64,000 bases of DNA from Myrica gale (GCA_963930655.1 OZ005608.1:8804001-8868000), one strand, 5' to 3'; positions 36,799 to 48,275 are shown, numbered from the stretch's first letter. The notes: generated by a model not told the origin, from the sequence alone. Program-made: numbers and translations.

Positions 36799-37711
36799 CT
36801 TCGTACCTAGCTTTTTTTTCACTTGAATGTGTTCCAGATATGAGAAGTATTCAAGAAAATAGAGATGATATATAATATAACTTTGATCAGATAACTCATA
36901 TATATTATTGATATTGACAGCACCGAGTAGTGAGATTATTCTCTGGAAGTGTTTTATTGATTATTTAAGGCCTTTGTAGAGCTGTGTATTTTTGATATTA
37001 TATATATTTTATATTTTGTGGAGGTTGGACTTAAACAAAACCGAGTAGTGAGATTTTTAAAAGCATTGTAAGTGTATTATTGCTAATGGAATTTGTTAAA
37101 TTTTGTGGAAGTTGGACTCATCCACCTTTCACTTTTGCTTCTGGAAAAGGAAAACAAAGTTGCTAATAGGTTTCTCTGTTTCGATTCTTCTTTAATAGAT
37201 TTTTTTTCTTTCCATGTAGAGATAATGAAATGATCGTGTTATAATTTTTTATTCTTACCTTCTGTTTGAGTTTTAGTAACTGATTTGAGTGTTGGATGTT
37301 TTGTTGATTCACAGTTTGGTGATCTAGGACTCAATTGGATTGGAGCTACATTAGTAATATGTAATCAGAATTGAAGATCTAGTTGTGTTAATTAAAGGAG
37401 CTTTTGGTTACGATTTTGAATTGCTGAATACAATGGATATTCTTTTAGTTCTTGCTAATATTGCGATTCCTTGTCAATGTATAGAAGTCATGATGTATGG
37501 AATGATTGGATACAATTTGCAATTTTGTTTGTTTGTTGATGGAATGATATATTGATATCCTTAAAAATAGTATTATAAAACAGCATAATAGGGAAAAAAA
37601 CAAAAAAACTAGGCCTTAGGCCCTGATATGGAACCAGAATTTTCCATTCTGGTGTGTACCAGAATCGCAACCAATCCATTCTGGTTCCATCCGTTCCAAT
37701 ACTCACCCTTA

Positions 37712-37829
37712 GAACTAGCTAAGTGTTCTTTCAATACAAGAAAATTTCAGAGGATCAATATTTCAACAAATAATCATGTTTATTATTTTTTGTATAATGC
37801 GGTTATTCTCTGGGTGAAAGATTCACATT
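37712..37829. other. Short spacer
   Basis: About 120 bases between the hAT right end and the first gypsy sequence. Nothing recognised. Confidence 0.4.
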
Positions 37830-39266
37830 AAGGTAGCACCGAGAAGAACCAGTGTTGGTGGGTTTCTTGGAAAATGATTTAAACCAGACGGATTAAATCC
37901 AGAGGGAAGTACCTTTTCACCCAAGGGTGGTGAGACCCTCACATAGTCTCTTTTCATTTCCTGTATTATTAGTGCACAAGGTTGATGGGAGTTGGAAGAT
38001 GTGCGTTGACTATTGTGCCCTAAACAGTGTGACAGTTACATAAAAGTTTTCCATCCCCAAGATTGATGAATTGAATAGAGTTAGGGTGTTTTCTAAACTG
38101 GATTTACGATTTGTATGACATGGGTGAAAATGAGCATTTGCAGCACCTGGAAGTTACTTTGACCTTACTGCAACAGTACAATTTAATTGCTAAGAAGTCC
38201 AAATGTCATTTTGTTTGTAAAAAATTGAGTATTTGGGGAAAATTATTTCGGATCAAGGAGGTATGGCTCATCCTATGAAGCTACAATCCATGGTTAGCTG
38301 GTCACAACCAAAGAATATTAAATTCTTAATATTAGTGTTTGTTGGTAAAATTCTGCGTTAAATTTGATTTGTAATTTGAATTGTTTAGATAAGTTTTCCT
38401 TAAGTGTTCAAGATATCTTTTGAAGAATATAAAGGTTGAAGAGTGTTTAAATTATGAAGGTAATGAAAAACCTATTTTAGACCCTAACTTCACCTAGAGG
38501 GGGGTGAGTAGGTGAAATCACAAAATACGAATTACTTTTGCAATAACATTTTACTTTTGCAATAATCTTTTACAAATACTTTGATACTCATTTGTCCCTA
38601 TGGAATACGATCTTGGATTTATCCTTGTTACAACTTGACACTTCTGCACTTGGAAGCACTTCCGAATTCACATCAAGAACCCACTCCTAAAATGCTTTGA
38701 TAGAACCAAAATAGTTTTGAATAAATTAACTTTTACTAACTATGTTTCTTTGATAGAACCAAAGAAACAAGAAGAAGCTCTTACGGATGATTGTTGGATT
38801 AATGCCATGTATGATGAATTGAATAAAATTCCTCGAAATGATGGATGCTACTTAGTTCTAGACCTGTAGATTGTAATATGAATATAATCAAATGGATGTT
38901 CAAAAATAAAACTGATGAAAATGGTACAACCACCAGGGATATACTCAAGTGGAAGGTATTGATTTCGATAAAACTTTTGTTTCTGCTGGTGGACTTGAAT
39001 CTATTCCTATTTTATTTGTCATATCTTGTTATATAAATTTCAAGTTATATCAAATGAATGTCAAAAGCGCCTTCCTAAATTGAGTTCTTCAAGAAGAAAT
39101 ATATGTTAAACAAACTGAAAGAATTTGTTGATCCAAAATATCTTGATCATGTTTACAGGTTGAAGAAAGTTTTGTATGGCTTAAAACAAACTCCTAGAGC
39201 TTCGTATGAACTTTTGACAATTTATCTTCTCAAACATGGATTCACAAGAGGCGGATCAAATCGAAA

Positions 39267-39929
39267 GTTGTGATGTTCGTTTTGTGAAAAAATGTAGGAT
39301 TTGAATTCTAATTTGCTCATAATCGGCAAGTAGTAGCTGTAGTTAAGGATTCGGCATAAAATTTTTCAATTATGCCCTGCAGAAATTGATGTTAAATGGC
39401 TACGAGATCCTCCAGCAAAACGTAAAGAGCAGAAAAATCAAAGGGTAAAATGGGGTTAACTACTGCCGCACTTTTTTCCCCCTGCCGTACCTACAGCTTG
39501 TCAGCAGTGTGAATCACGCTTCCTCTCCTCTTCTTTTTTTTTTTTCTTTTGTTGCTCGTCATAGCGTGAATAAGCTTGTTGCCTTGTTCTCTTCTTCTTC
39601 TTTTTATTTTTTATTTTTTACTTTTCATTTGTTATTTTAGTTTTTTAACCGTATTAGTCATTTTTTGTATACTATCAAATATTTATATTATAATAATAAA
39701 TAAAATATAAATACAAATTTATAATAAATATTATAAATAATATTATTTTACATTATATCTTCTTCGCTCATCCCAATGAAAATAATCTATAAAAAACCTT
39801 AAAAAAACATCATTACTTTTTTTACATCTCACCAACTATTACACAAACACCAATACACCTCCAACCTCACCTAAAAATTCTCAAAACACTCAATATTTTA
39901 CAAATATTCTGAAAACGAACATAACCATA
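39267..39929. repeat. MITE inside the Sirevirus reverse transcriptase
   Basis: The ends TTGTGATGTTCGTTTT and AAAACGAACATAACCATA are imperfect inverted repeats. The host copia reading is recognisable on both sides (LLKHGFTRGG before, VHKLAQQFVEATQLE after). The interior right part (39655-39915) resembles the other Tourist-like copies, while 39290-39650 is extra sequence without known identity. At about 660 bp it is larger than its relatives. Confidence 0.6.
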
Positions 39930-40919
39930 GTGTTTGGATATCCTGTTCATAAACTTGCTCAACAATTTGTAGAAGCTACACAACTAGAAATTGATATAGG
40001 CATGATCTGTGAACTTAATTATTTTCTTGGTTTGCAGGTGAAATAATTTGAAGCTGGAATATTCATATCACAGTTAAAGTATGCCAAAATTTTGGTCAAG
40101 AGGTTTGGTTTAGATAGCAAGAAACATAAAAGGACAACAATGAGCTTTAACATCAAGATCTCCACATATTCAACCGATAAAAGTGTTGATCAAATTTTAT
40201 AGGAGCATGATAGGTAGCCTTCGTTACTTAACTGCTAGTCATCCTGATATTGCTTTTAGTGTTGGTATATGTGCTAGATTTCAAGTCGATCCTAAAGAAT
40301 GACATTTGAGCGTTGTGAAACGAATAATTAGATATGTTAATGGTATAGTTAATTATGGTCTTTGGTATTCAAGAGGTACGAAAATTGAGCTAGCTAGATA
40401 TTCAATTGCAGACTGAGCAGGTAATCCTGATGATCAAAAAGTACCTCTAGTGGGTGTTTTTATATTGGCACAAATTTGGTAGCATGAATGATTAAAAAAT
40501 AGAATTCTATTTCTTTATCCACTACTAAAGCTGAATATATTGCAGCTAAGAGTTGTTGCACTCAATTGTTATAGATAAAAAACTACTTAAAGATTATGAT
40601 CTCAATCAGGATTGTGAGACATTATTTTGTGGTAACACTAGTACGATTAATATTTTGAAGAATCCAGTTCGACATTCTCGTAACAAACACATTAATATTT
40701 GCCATTACTTCATTTGTGACCTTGTGGAATCTCATACAATCTCTTTGTAGTAGAATTTTACTAAAAACCAATTGGCAGACATCTTCATCCAACCATTGGA
40801 TGGCCTTTGACTAAACTTGCACGCATCATTTCCTTCATTATTACATGGGAGCACTACTTACACTATGTATTTGAGAATCTCTTAAGATTATCTAACTTGA
40901 TTTTTTCTTTTGCCCAGAT

Positions 40920-42090
40920 GGAAAATCCTAAGTGTCATGCTTCCAAGAAATCCAAATCTTATAAGAAGAAACCTATGAATCATGATCTTGAACGATTCGT
41001 GGATGATCAAGCCCTTGAATTGCTCCTTGGCACCTTTGCCAAGCAAAAATCTCTCTTTGAGTGAGTTAATTATTTCTGAGTTTCGAGAGACTCCAATCCC
41101 GACTTGTTTTGAGAGTAGAGGTTGGCTCAATGTCTTATCTGATCTTGTCTCACCATTTGAGCGAATGGCGAATGAATTCTTCGAGAATATTCATGACTTT
41201 GATGATGTTACTTTTAGCTTCTCTTCCTATCTATGTGATCAATACTTTTAGGTGACTCCTGAACTTATTGCCCGTACTTTTAATCTCCCTAAAGTGAATC
41301 GACCGACTTATCCTGATAGGAGAAGTTGTTCCCCAACTCCAGACTCCATTTCATTATTGTTGTTTGGGTGTCCTTGCCCTTATTAAGGTAGCACTCCTCT
41401 TACTTCAGATTTTTCTATTGAGAATCACTTGATTAGTTGGATTGTCTTTACTAATTCGCTAGTTCTTTCTCATTTCTCCTATTTACCTCCACATATCAGT
41501 CGACCTCAACTAAATTAGGTCTTCCTTATGCATGCTTGATTCAGAATTTGATTGACACTATTTCTGTGTCTTTTCTTTCTTCTGAAATTCGCATCCCCAT
41601 CATGAATCCCATTAATGTTGTGACTCTTACTCAGAGTTGATTTCACCTTGTTTGACGTTCTTATAGAATGTCTTCAGCTCCTCTAAAAACTAACCCTAAT
41701 CCAGCAGCTCCTTCACCTTCTTTCGATCCTCATATTCCTCCATCTATCAATATTACGTCTTCTTCTTCCACTCCACCCACGTTGGACACACATATCACTT
41801 GTGTCCTTTCAGTGATTTTGGATTGATTGGATACTCTTCTGAAGCACAATAATTTTATGTCAGAGCATATTGTGCAGCTTCAACGTGATTATGACGAGAC
41901 TCGTGCAAACATTAGGTGTTTGCACAGGGAGTGTGTCACTCTTTGTCTATCATTAGTCAGGGAGAGATCGCCTTCTGGATTTGAGCAGTCAGAAACCTCT
42001 AATGTTGCTTCCGAATCTTCTTCCGCAGATGATACTAATGATGATGGTCCACAACCAAATGATGATGGGCCCTTTACTGCTGCTAGTTGA
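40920..42090 (+). mobile_element. Env-like extra frame region of the Sirevirus (fossil)
   Basis: Downstream of RNase H the plus strand encodes a lysine-rich start (CHASKKSKSYKKK), then CFESRGWLNVLSDLVSPFER and a F-F-x-N motif, and ends in a segment predicted to form a coiled coil with an acidic tail (SSADDTNDDG). This position and layout fit the additional frame, often called env-like, known downstream of pol in Sireviruses. It is broken. Confidence 0.55.
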
Positions 42091-43092
42091 TGCTTTGTCA
42101 ATTCACGACAAAAAGGGAGAGATAATTTTAAGGGGGAGTAGTGGGTACTACTGCTCATTTATGGGATTATTTAATAGTTGATGATAATGATATTATACTT
42201 TGTTGATATATTGCTTATTTTGCTTATGACATTATTTTTTAAACATTTTGATGTAGTTAGTTTGATACTTTATTATATGCAATCACTTGATATTTTCAGA
42301 CTAATTTTGATCCTTCAGTATTCTATTTGTTTATCGTATTTTTCACTTGGTTGTTGATATTTAATGTTTCAGGAAATATAATTATTTTCAAAGACTATTG
42401 AGCACTTGTGTTTTGGTTTTCAGGTTGAGTAAAAAATTGTAAACAAACTCTTGCTTTGGTGATTGGCAAGGACATTTATCATTTTTTTTCTTTTACTTAC
42501 TCTAATGTGTAGGCTTTGGCACAAAATTTCTAATTGGGGAGTTTGTTAGTGTTTGTTGGCAAAATTTTGTGTCAAATTTGATTTGTAATTTGAATTATTT
42601 AGATAAGTTTTGTTAAGTGTTCAAGATGTCTCCCGAAGAAGATAAATGTTGAAGAGTGTTTGAATTATGAAGATAAGGATCGAGACTATCAAGAAGTGAC
42701 GTCCTACTTGCTAGGTCAGACTTTTAAGACGAACACTGATAAGAAGATTCTCAAACATCTGGTAGAACAAAAGGTAGGCACTCGACTTCAACAAAAGTGC
42801 ATCTCTAAGCTTTTGGGGTATGGCTTTATGCTCGAGTACAAATAGGGCAGGGAGAACGAGGTTGTTGATGCCTATCCCGGGCAGTATAAAGGGAAGGAGC
42901 ACGGGGAGCTCAATTGATGATCTTAAATTGATTCACTCACTTAATACTCATATTCACAATCTATTTAACCAGCTACAGGAGTAAAAATTAGATCATATAA
43001 AATATACCTTGATCAATGGAGTTCTCTTATATAATGGAGGATTTACATAGGAGATAGTCCACCCCTCAAGGATAAGGTTTTGCTGATGGCAC

Positions 43093-43566
43093 ATGATAAC
43101 CTTATTAGGGGCCATGCATGGTATGAGAAGACCAACCAAAGAATCAAGCGAGACTTTTATTGCAAAGGGGTTGAAAAGGGAGGTTAGGCAACACATTAAA
43201 CACCGTCGAGTGTGTCAACAAAATAAGCATGAGAAAGTTCTAGCAATAGAGTTACTACAACCGTTTCCCATTCCAAACAAACCATGGAATTACATTTTCA
43301 TAGATTTTACTGATGCCCCTTTCCAAGGAACACAATGTGATTATTTTTTTGTGGTGGACCGACTCACCAAATACAGTCACTTCATGGCCCTCTCACATCC
43401 TTACACGGCTAAGTCAGTAGCTCAGGCATTCATTCATCATTTCTTTAACCTATATGGACAGCCTAGCATCATAATCTTAGATCGGGACCCAATATTCACT
43501 AGAAAGTTTTGGAAGGAGTTATTTCGAATTCTGAAAGGGACCAAGCTCAACTACAATACAACCTAG
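43093..43566 (+). mobile_element. Gypsy integrase part (of 37830-43910)
   Basis: Contains CQQNKHEKV, LLQPFPIPNKPWNYIFIDF, VVDRLTKYSHFMALSHPYTA and IILDRDPIFTRKFWKELF, the N-terminal and core signatures of chromovirus integrase. It is a fossil. Confidence 0.85.
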
Positions 43567-43910
43567 CACCCTCAGACTGAGGCTGTTAACAAGTGCATAG
43601 ACTATTATTTATGATGTGTAATTGGGGATAGTCCCAAGGGGTGGGTGCAATGACTACTATTGGCAGAATAAAGTTAGACAGGACAAATCATCACAATGTC
43701 CACAAAGATGTCATCTTTCGAGGCTATTTATGGGTATTTACCTCCCCAGTTACCTAGCTATAAACCGGAACCAACACTATGACAACAGTTGATGAAGAGC
43801 TGCCCAATTTGGGACCAGTTGTGGGATCTGCTCTGAGAAAACCTCCAAAAAGCATAGAATAGGATGAAGAACTATGCTGATATGAATCACCCATTTTTCT
43901 CTTGATTGTG

Positions 43911-44228
43911 ATCAAATGAGAGTGTATACAGCGCGCTCATGTGTTAGACAAACGTAAATATGATGGATTAAAAGTTCACTAGGATATATATATGGTACAT
44001 ATCTTCCGAATTATAAATTTATAGTCTCCTCCTTCCATTAAAATTACTATTGCATTACTCCTAAATTTCATTGACTTAGATGTATAACTCGTACAAATAC
44101 AGGATCTTGGATAAGTGCCTTTCATACTAGTTTTATTAATAGTAAAACAATATTGTATCTATCTCGTTCAATCTTGATGAATATAAAAATCAAACCAGAA
44201 TTTTAAATAGGCCCTAAATCAGCAGGAC
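43911..44228. other. Intergenic, no gene seen
   Basis: AT-rich spacer between the gypsy remnant and the hAT-type MITE. Confidence 0.5.
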
Positions 44229-44813
44229 TAAGGTTGGAAAAAATTTCGCCAAGAATCAAAATTTTTTGTTCCACTTTCAATTCCGATTCCGGCATATACT
44301 GAACTTGGAATAGGAAGTAATTTCTGATTTTTTTAAAAAAATTAAAAATGGGCGTCAAAATAAAGTATAACATAGAAAATTTACTTGAATTTTTATTTTA
44401 GAATCTATATTTTGGATGAATGTTTTACATTTATTGTTAATTTATGATGAATAACCAAAAAATATCAAAAACATTTATTCTGATTTTTTTTAAAAAAATC
44501 GGGATCAAAATAAAGTATAACATATGTAATTTGATTGAATATTTATTTTAGAATCTAGCTTTTGGATGAATGTTTACATCTATTATTAATTTATGACGAA
44601 TAGCTGAAATTTTTTTCCAAAAATTCGGTGAAAAAAATATTTTTGCCCAATTAGGACCCTAAAATAATATGTCCAAAAAAGCCCACATGTTGAACGGGAA
44701 TTTCCAATTCTAATTTTGTTCCAGTTGCATTCCTGTATTTTACGGGAATGGAACCGGATTACAAAAAATTGTATTCCGGTGAGTATCGGAGCGGAATCGT
44801 CGGTTCTCACTAT
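44229..44813. repeat. hAT-type MITE with internal duplication
   Basis: Left end TAAGGTTGGAA and right end near CGGTTCTCACTATA, related to the ends at 31907 and 37711. Inside, a block of about 130 bp (CAAAATAAAGTATAACATA through TTTATGATGAATAACC) occurs twice in tandem, at about 44325-44455 and 44480-44605. It shares sequence with the MITE at 614-1002. No coding capacity and no clear 8-bp target site. Confidence 0.6.
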
Positions 44814-45389
44814 AAATAGGGCAAAAGAAAATGGTTAAAATTTTATCACAAGCAGATAATTTCGGTGATTCCCATCCTCTTCTTGACTACTAATTTTATA
44901 AGAACTGTGACTCTGCACCATGTAATTGCCTTTTTTTTTCATTTTGTTTATTTATGCAACCCTCAAATAAGGAAAAAACTTTAACCTGGAGAAGAAAGAA
45001 AGAGTAAGAGGAGAATGTGCACGTGCTAGAATAATCGGCAACAAAACTGAGAATATTGGAGTCATTTCACATGTTGTGGAGAAGGAGGCTAGGGTTGCAT
45101 AGAAGAGTGAAGAAAGGGGAAATTCGGGTGCCTGATTGGGAAGGCAAAGTGTCAAAGTGGATGTAAGGACTCTTCGAGAAATCCAGATTTTAAGTTTAGT
45201 TTAGTTCAGCTTATTTAGCTTATTCCGGTTTAGTCGTGGTGGGCAGGGCTCAAATTCCTCTACCATCGAGCCTACAAGAGGAGAAATCGGGTTGGTTTGA
45301 ACTTGAGAGACTGGTAGGGTCGGAGTTGAGGCTTGAGAGACATACATGATTGTCTAAGATGGTGATTAAGATTTAAATTGATTCTAATG
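44814..45389. other. Intergenic, no gene seen
   Basis: No recognisable gene. A frame on the minus strand at 44952-45155 has no domain. Confidence 0.45.
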
Positions 45390-46410
45390 ACACTTTTTTG
45401 ACGGGGATGGAGAAAGTATATAAATACTTGTTAATATATTAATTGATAAAAAGGGAAATTAATCGTCTGTACAAGATCTATTAGAGTGGTACCAAACTAA
45501 CGATAAGTGCACATGTTTGCAAATCTACAATTTTTTGCTAAAATTTTTTGAATTCCAATATTATCATTTTCAAACATAATTAACTCAAAATTTTAGTAAA
45601 AAATAAAAAATATATTTTTTCTCCCTATCAAATAATCTATTTTCATTTAAATAAATATAAAAAATTTACTCAAATCATCTCTGTTCACTTGTTCACCAAC
45701 TTCCAATTAAATTCTACTTTTCACTACTTTCTCTCAAAATTCAATAAAACTCTAATCTATCTCAATTTTCACAACAATCCGGAAATTTCAAAAAAATTTG
45801 ATTTGCAAACATGGCCGGCCTATTTCATACTTCAAACACCACTAAGTCATAAGATAGGAATCTCAAACTCAGCCAAGCTTTAGCTATCCGGGCTAAAGAT
45901 AAGAATTTAATTCGTATTATTCTCTTTAGTTTCTTTTGATCCTTTGGAGACAAATAATAGCAAAATCCTAGTTCCTTTATTTTCTGATAATCTATTCTTT
46001 AGAGTTATTAGGGATAGGTTAAATAAACCCTATAACTCTTCCTTCACACCAGAGAAAATTTATCTTTGAACTGAAATTGCATAATTGGCACAGATACTCT
46101 TTTGGGAGGGGGTCTAAAAGCCATTTATGACGAGGAAATTGCTAACTTTTTGGAACGGTGGAACGCCCTTTGTGAATAGAGAAGTCTAAAGAGAGACTTG
46201 GAGAAGCAAATTTGAAGTTTTAATTCAAAACTCGAAAATAAGCTTCAATACATAATGAAGGGGGGAAAGCAGGGAAAAAGACAGACACACAGACTTGTCT
46301 TCCAGTACTATTCCCTTAAAAACAAATATTGCAGATTAAAATATTAAATCCAAGAAAAGCCCCAAACAATCACTACCCTCTATAGAAGCCCAGTGAGGCC
46401 GTTACATAGG
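45390..46410 (+). repeat. Segmental duplication, copy B
   Basis: Collinear and co-oriented with 22740-23660, including the same MITE. It contains an extra stretch (about 45985-46125) absent from copy A. It ends about 475 bp from the stop codon of the EP1-like gene at 46887. Confidence 0.85.
45508..45816. repeat. Tourist-like MITE within duplication copy B
   Basis: Ends GCACATGTTTG and CAAACATGGCC. The counterpart of 22919-23276, at the same place in the duplicated block. Confidence 0.65.
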
Positions 46411-46886
46411 GCCCATCTCCCACACTGTACTTTCACATAAAAATTTTATACCTAATTTTTTTTTTTAAAGGAAGCAGCTTACTCAAATTTTAAAAAGCAA
46501 ACAAACAGGATTGTTTTAAATTCTCATGGCCAAAAGTAGAAATTTTTTGTGTTGCCAAACATGACCAATAGTATTACTAAAGAGTAATAATGAGCTCCAC
46601 TTAGAATTAAAACTGGAAATAATTTGAAAAAAACTATGATATATAATACGAGGTGTCCATTGATAATCTCTGCTTCAGTCGGAGCATCGGATCGGAGTAT
46701 ACAATTTCCTTATCGGCAAGCTCGAGTACTTATTCTTAAAAAAGGGAAGAAAAGCTTCAAACTACTACTGAAATAATACGAGGTGCGGCTCAACGAAGAT
46801 CGAACTTTCCCGGGCCTTCACCTTATTGCACACAAGAAAACATATAAACTTTTTAACAAATTACATCTGCATGCCGCTTGTGTTAT
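46411..46886 (-). other. 3' flank of the first EP1-like gene
   Basis: From about 46610 to 46880 this can be aligned, with gaps, to 52970-53165 downstream of the second EP1-like gene (for example CTTCAAACT and CGAGGTG/TGAGGTG), so the duplication of the genes included their 3' flanks. No canonical AATAAA signal is obvious on the minus strand. Confidence 0.5.
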
Positions 46887-48224
46887 TTAGTGATTCGGTG
46901 CCTTGATATAACCCACATGCGTAGCATTGGGGAACTTCGTTAAGGTCTTCAGATCATAGGCGATCCAGCATTTGGACGTCTCCTTATGGTAGAAGTAGCC
47001 CAAGCACTTGCAGTTCGCCGAACACTTCTTGCCACAATCATTCTGAGTCGTGCTCTCTCCAGTGGTGTATTTGCTCATGAAGTGATCAACACCATCCACC
47101 TTGTAGTAGTGAAAATCAGTCGCCCGACAAGAAGTTAGCTTCTCAGGCTTGCAATCCTTGCTCCAACCCACCAACCCCTTCGACAATGGGCAGGCAACAC
47201 ATTGGTTGTCCTCGCAGAGCCCCAATTCCCCACAACGCTCTGGCAATTGGCACTCGCTCTCATCATCCGATTCTCTATCGAAGAGAGTGTATGTCACTTC
47301 CCAAGCGCGGTAATCCAACGCGGCATAGAATGTATAGAACCTAAGATTGCCATCAATGCCGAGACGAAGAAAAGACAGGGTGCTATTGTATTTGGGCCTA
47401 GCCAACATATTCCTGCCAACCGAATTAGGTGGGGCGTTGGAAACCTTGTAGTCAAAGCCTAGCTCATAAGCATAGACCTCCTCATATTCTGGGGAAGAAA
47501 ATACCGTCACATATTCTAAGTTACCCACATCAGTATAAGCCCAGTGAGACTGAGGATATAAGAAGTAGGGAACCGGCATAGGAGAGTTCTTGCTCTTGTA
47601 GTACAAAGCCAACCGTTTAGGCTCCATCACTAAGCTGTAAGGCCCGTCTTTGTTGTCCCTTTCAGAAGCCCGGCTCACAAGCTTGGTTACACCCCCAACC
47701 CTTAGAGATTGACCCACCAGGAGTGTGTCGGTGGGATAGTCGAAACTCTGCCAAAGAAATTTACGTTTGGAGTCATAAAGCACCAAGTTACCATTTGGTA
47801 AAAGCTCGAGGCCTACAACACCTTTGTTGGCCGTGTTCGTTTGCCAAGCAACTCGGCCATCGGCATCCGCCAAGACCAGGTTCCCGTCGGTGCTAAATGC
47901 AAGGGTGGCGTTTTCCCGAACGGGGTTTCCTCTGTTGGCTTCCCACACAAAACGACGGAGCGACTCTGAACGTCTAGTGGTCATTCGCATTGCAAGTGTG
48001 AAGGCATTAGGGGTGGTGTTGTAGAAGAAAAGTTGGAAAGGGCTTTTAGAGACGGGTAGAGGACGATAGTTTCCGTCGTACTCAATAATGTATGGCCCAA
48101 ATTCTCCTTCGTTAACATACTTGAATGTGGCGTTGGGAGGAACAGAAGCTTGGGCAACGAAGTTCATGAGCGAGAAAATGAAGAGGGAAAGCAAGGGCAT
48201 CGTCACAGATTGAGTAGAAGACAT
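46887..48224 (-). CDS. EP1-like secreted glycoprotein (lectin-PAN), copy 1
   Basis: An intact, intronless 445-codon frame. Residues 1 to about 27 form a signal peptide (MPLLSLFIFSLMNFVAQAS), so the product should enter the secretory pathway and reach the cell wall or apoplast. Residues about 45-170 are a bulb-type (GNA-like) lectin domain with DGNLVLAD (113-120), NGNLVLYD (144-151) and WQSFDYPTDTLLVGQ. The mannose-binding pattern QxDxNxVxY is not complete in either motif, so sugar binding may be weak or altered. A cysteine cluster (325-345) and a PAN/apple domain (about 366-440) with C366, C397, C401, C405, C407 and C419 follow. There is no membrane segment or kinase, unlike lectin receptor kinases. 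N-glycosylation sequons occur at N31, N69, N105, N280 and N433. The length and order match carrot EP1 and related plant proteins, secreted by epidermal cells; the biochemical role of this family is unclear. Confidence 0.95.
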   Translation of the reverse strand: MSSTQSVTMPLLSLFIFSLMNFVAQASVPPNATFKYVNEGEFGPYIIEYDGNYRPLPVSKSPFQLFFYNTTPNAFTLAMRMTTRRSESLRRFVWEANRGNPVRENATLAFSTDGNLVLADADGRVAWQTNTANKGVVGLELLPNGNLVLYDSKRKFLWQSFDYPTDTLLVGQSLRVGGVTKLVSRASERDNKDGPYSLVMEPKRLALYYKSKNSPMPVPYFLYPQSHWAYTDVGNLEYVTVFSSPEYEEVYAYELGFDYKVSNAPPNSVGRNMLARPKYNSTLSFLRLGIDGNLRFYTFYAALDYRAWEVTYTLFDRESDDESECQLPERCGELGLCEDNQCVACPLSKGLVGWSKDCKPEKLTSCRATDFHYYKVDGVDHFMSKYTTGESTTQNDCGKKCSANCKCLGYFYHKETSKCWIAYDLKTLTKFPNATHVGYIKAPNH

Positions 48225-48275
48225 TTTTGGTGATTGTCACTTCTAGTACTGCGCCTTGTGGGTTGCAGAGCTTTA

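Larger units (their letters stand above)
31907..37711. mobile_element. hAT element split by a copia element
   Basis: The left end TAAGGGTGAG and right end CTCACCCTTA are perfect 10-bp inverted repeats. The flanking 8-mers TAGCTAGC and GAACTAGC match at six of eight positions. The subterminal sequence on both sides repeats GGAACC/CCGG-rich wording like the MITEs at 614 and 44229. Excluding the copia insertion the element is about 1.7 kb, without a recognisable transposase, so it is non-autonomous. Confidence 0.7.
38330..42680 (+). mobile_element. Sirevirus (Ty1/copia) remnant nested in the gypsy
   Basis: Direct repeats at 38330-38480 and 42544-42675 (TTAGTGTTTGTTGG onward) are the LTR remnants. 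Between them lie copia reverse transcriptase and RNase H (38760-40800, with KTDENGTTTRD, LKKVLYGLKQTPRA, STTKAEYIAAKSCCTQL), an extra downstream frame (about 40920-42090), and purine-rich tracts at 42108-42140 and 42535. Gag, protease and integrase are not seen. A MITE lies inside the reverse transcriptase. There are many breaks. Confidence 0.8.
37830..43910 (+). mobile_element. Ty3/gypsy (chromovirus-type) remnant with nested insertions
   Basis: The left piece (37880-38325) encodes reverse-transcriptase landmarks (SPFSSPVLLVHKVDGSWKM, YLGKIISDQG). The right piece begins in RNase H (YLLGQTFKTNTDKK, KLLGYGFMLEYKQGREN) at about 42690-42860 and runs through integrase to about 43900. The sequence between them is a Sirevirus remnant. 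Part of the pol region and both LTRs are not found. The copy carries many breaks and looks old. Confidence 0.8.

Noticed and set aside
47202-48024. Plus-strand frames opposite the first EP1-like gene (and similar ones at 53447-54315)
   Set aside because: They are antisense shadows of a strongly supported coding sequence.
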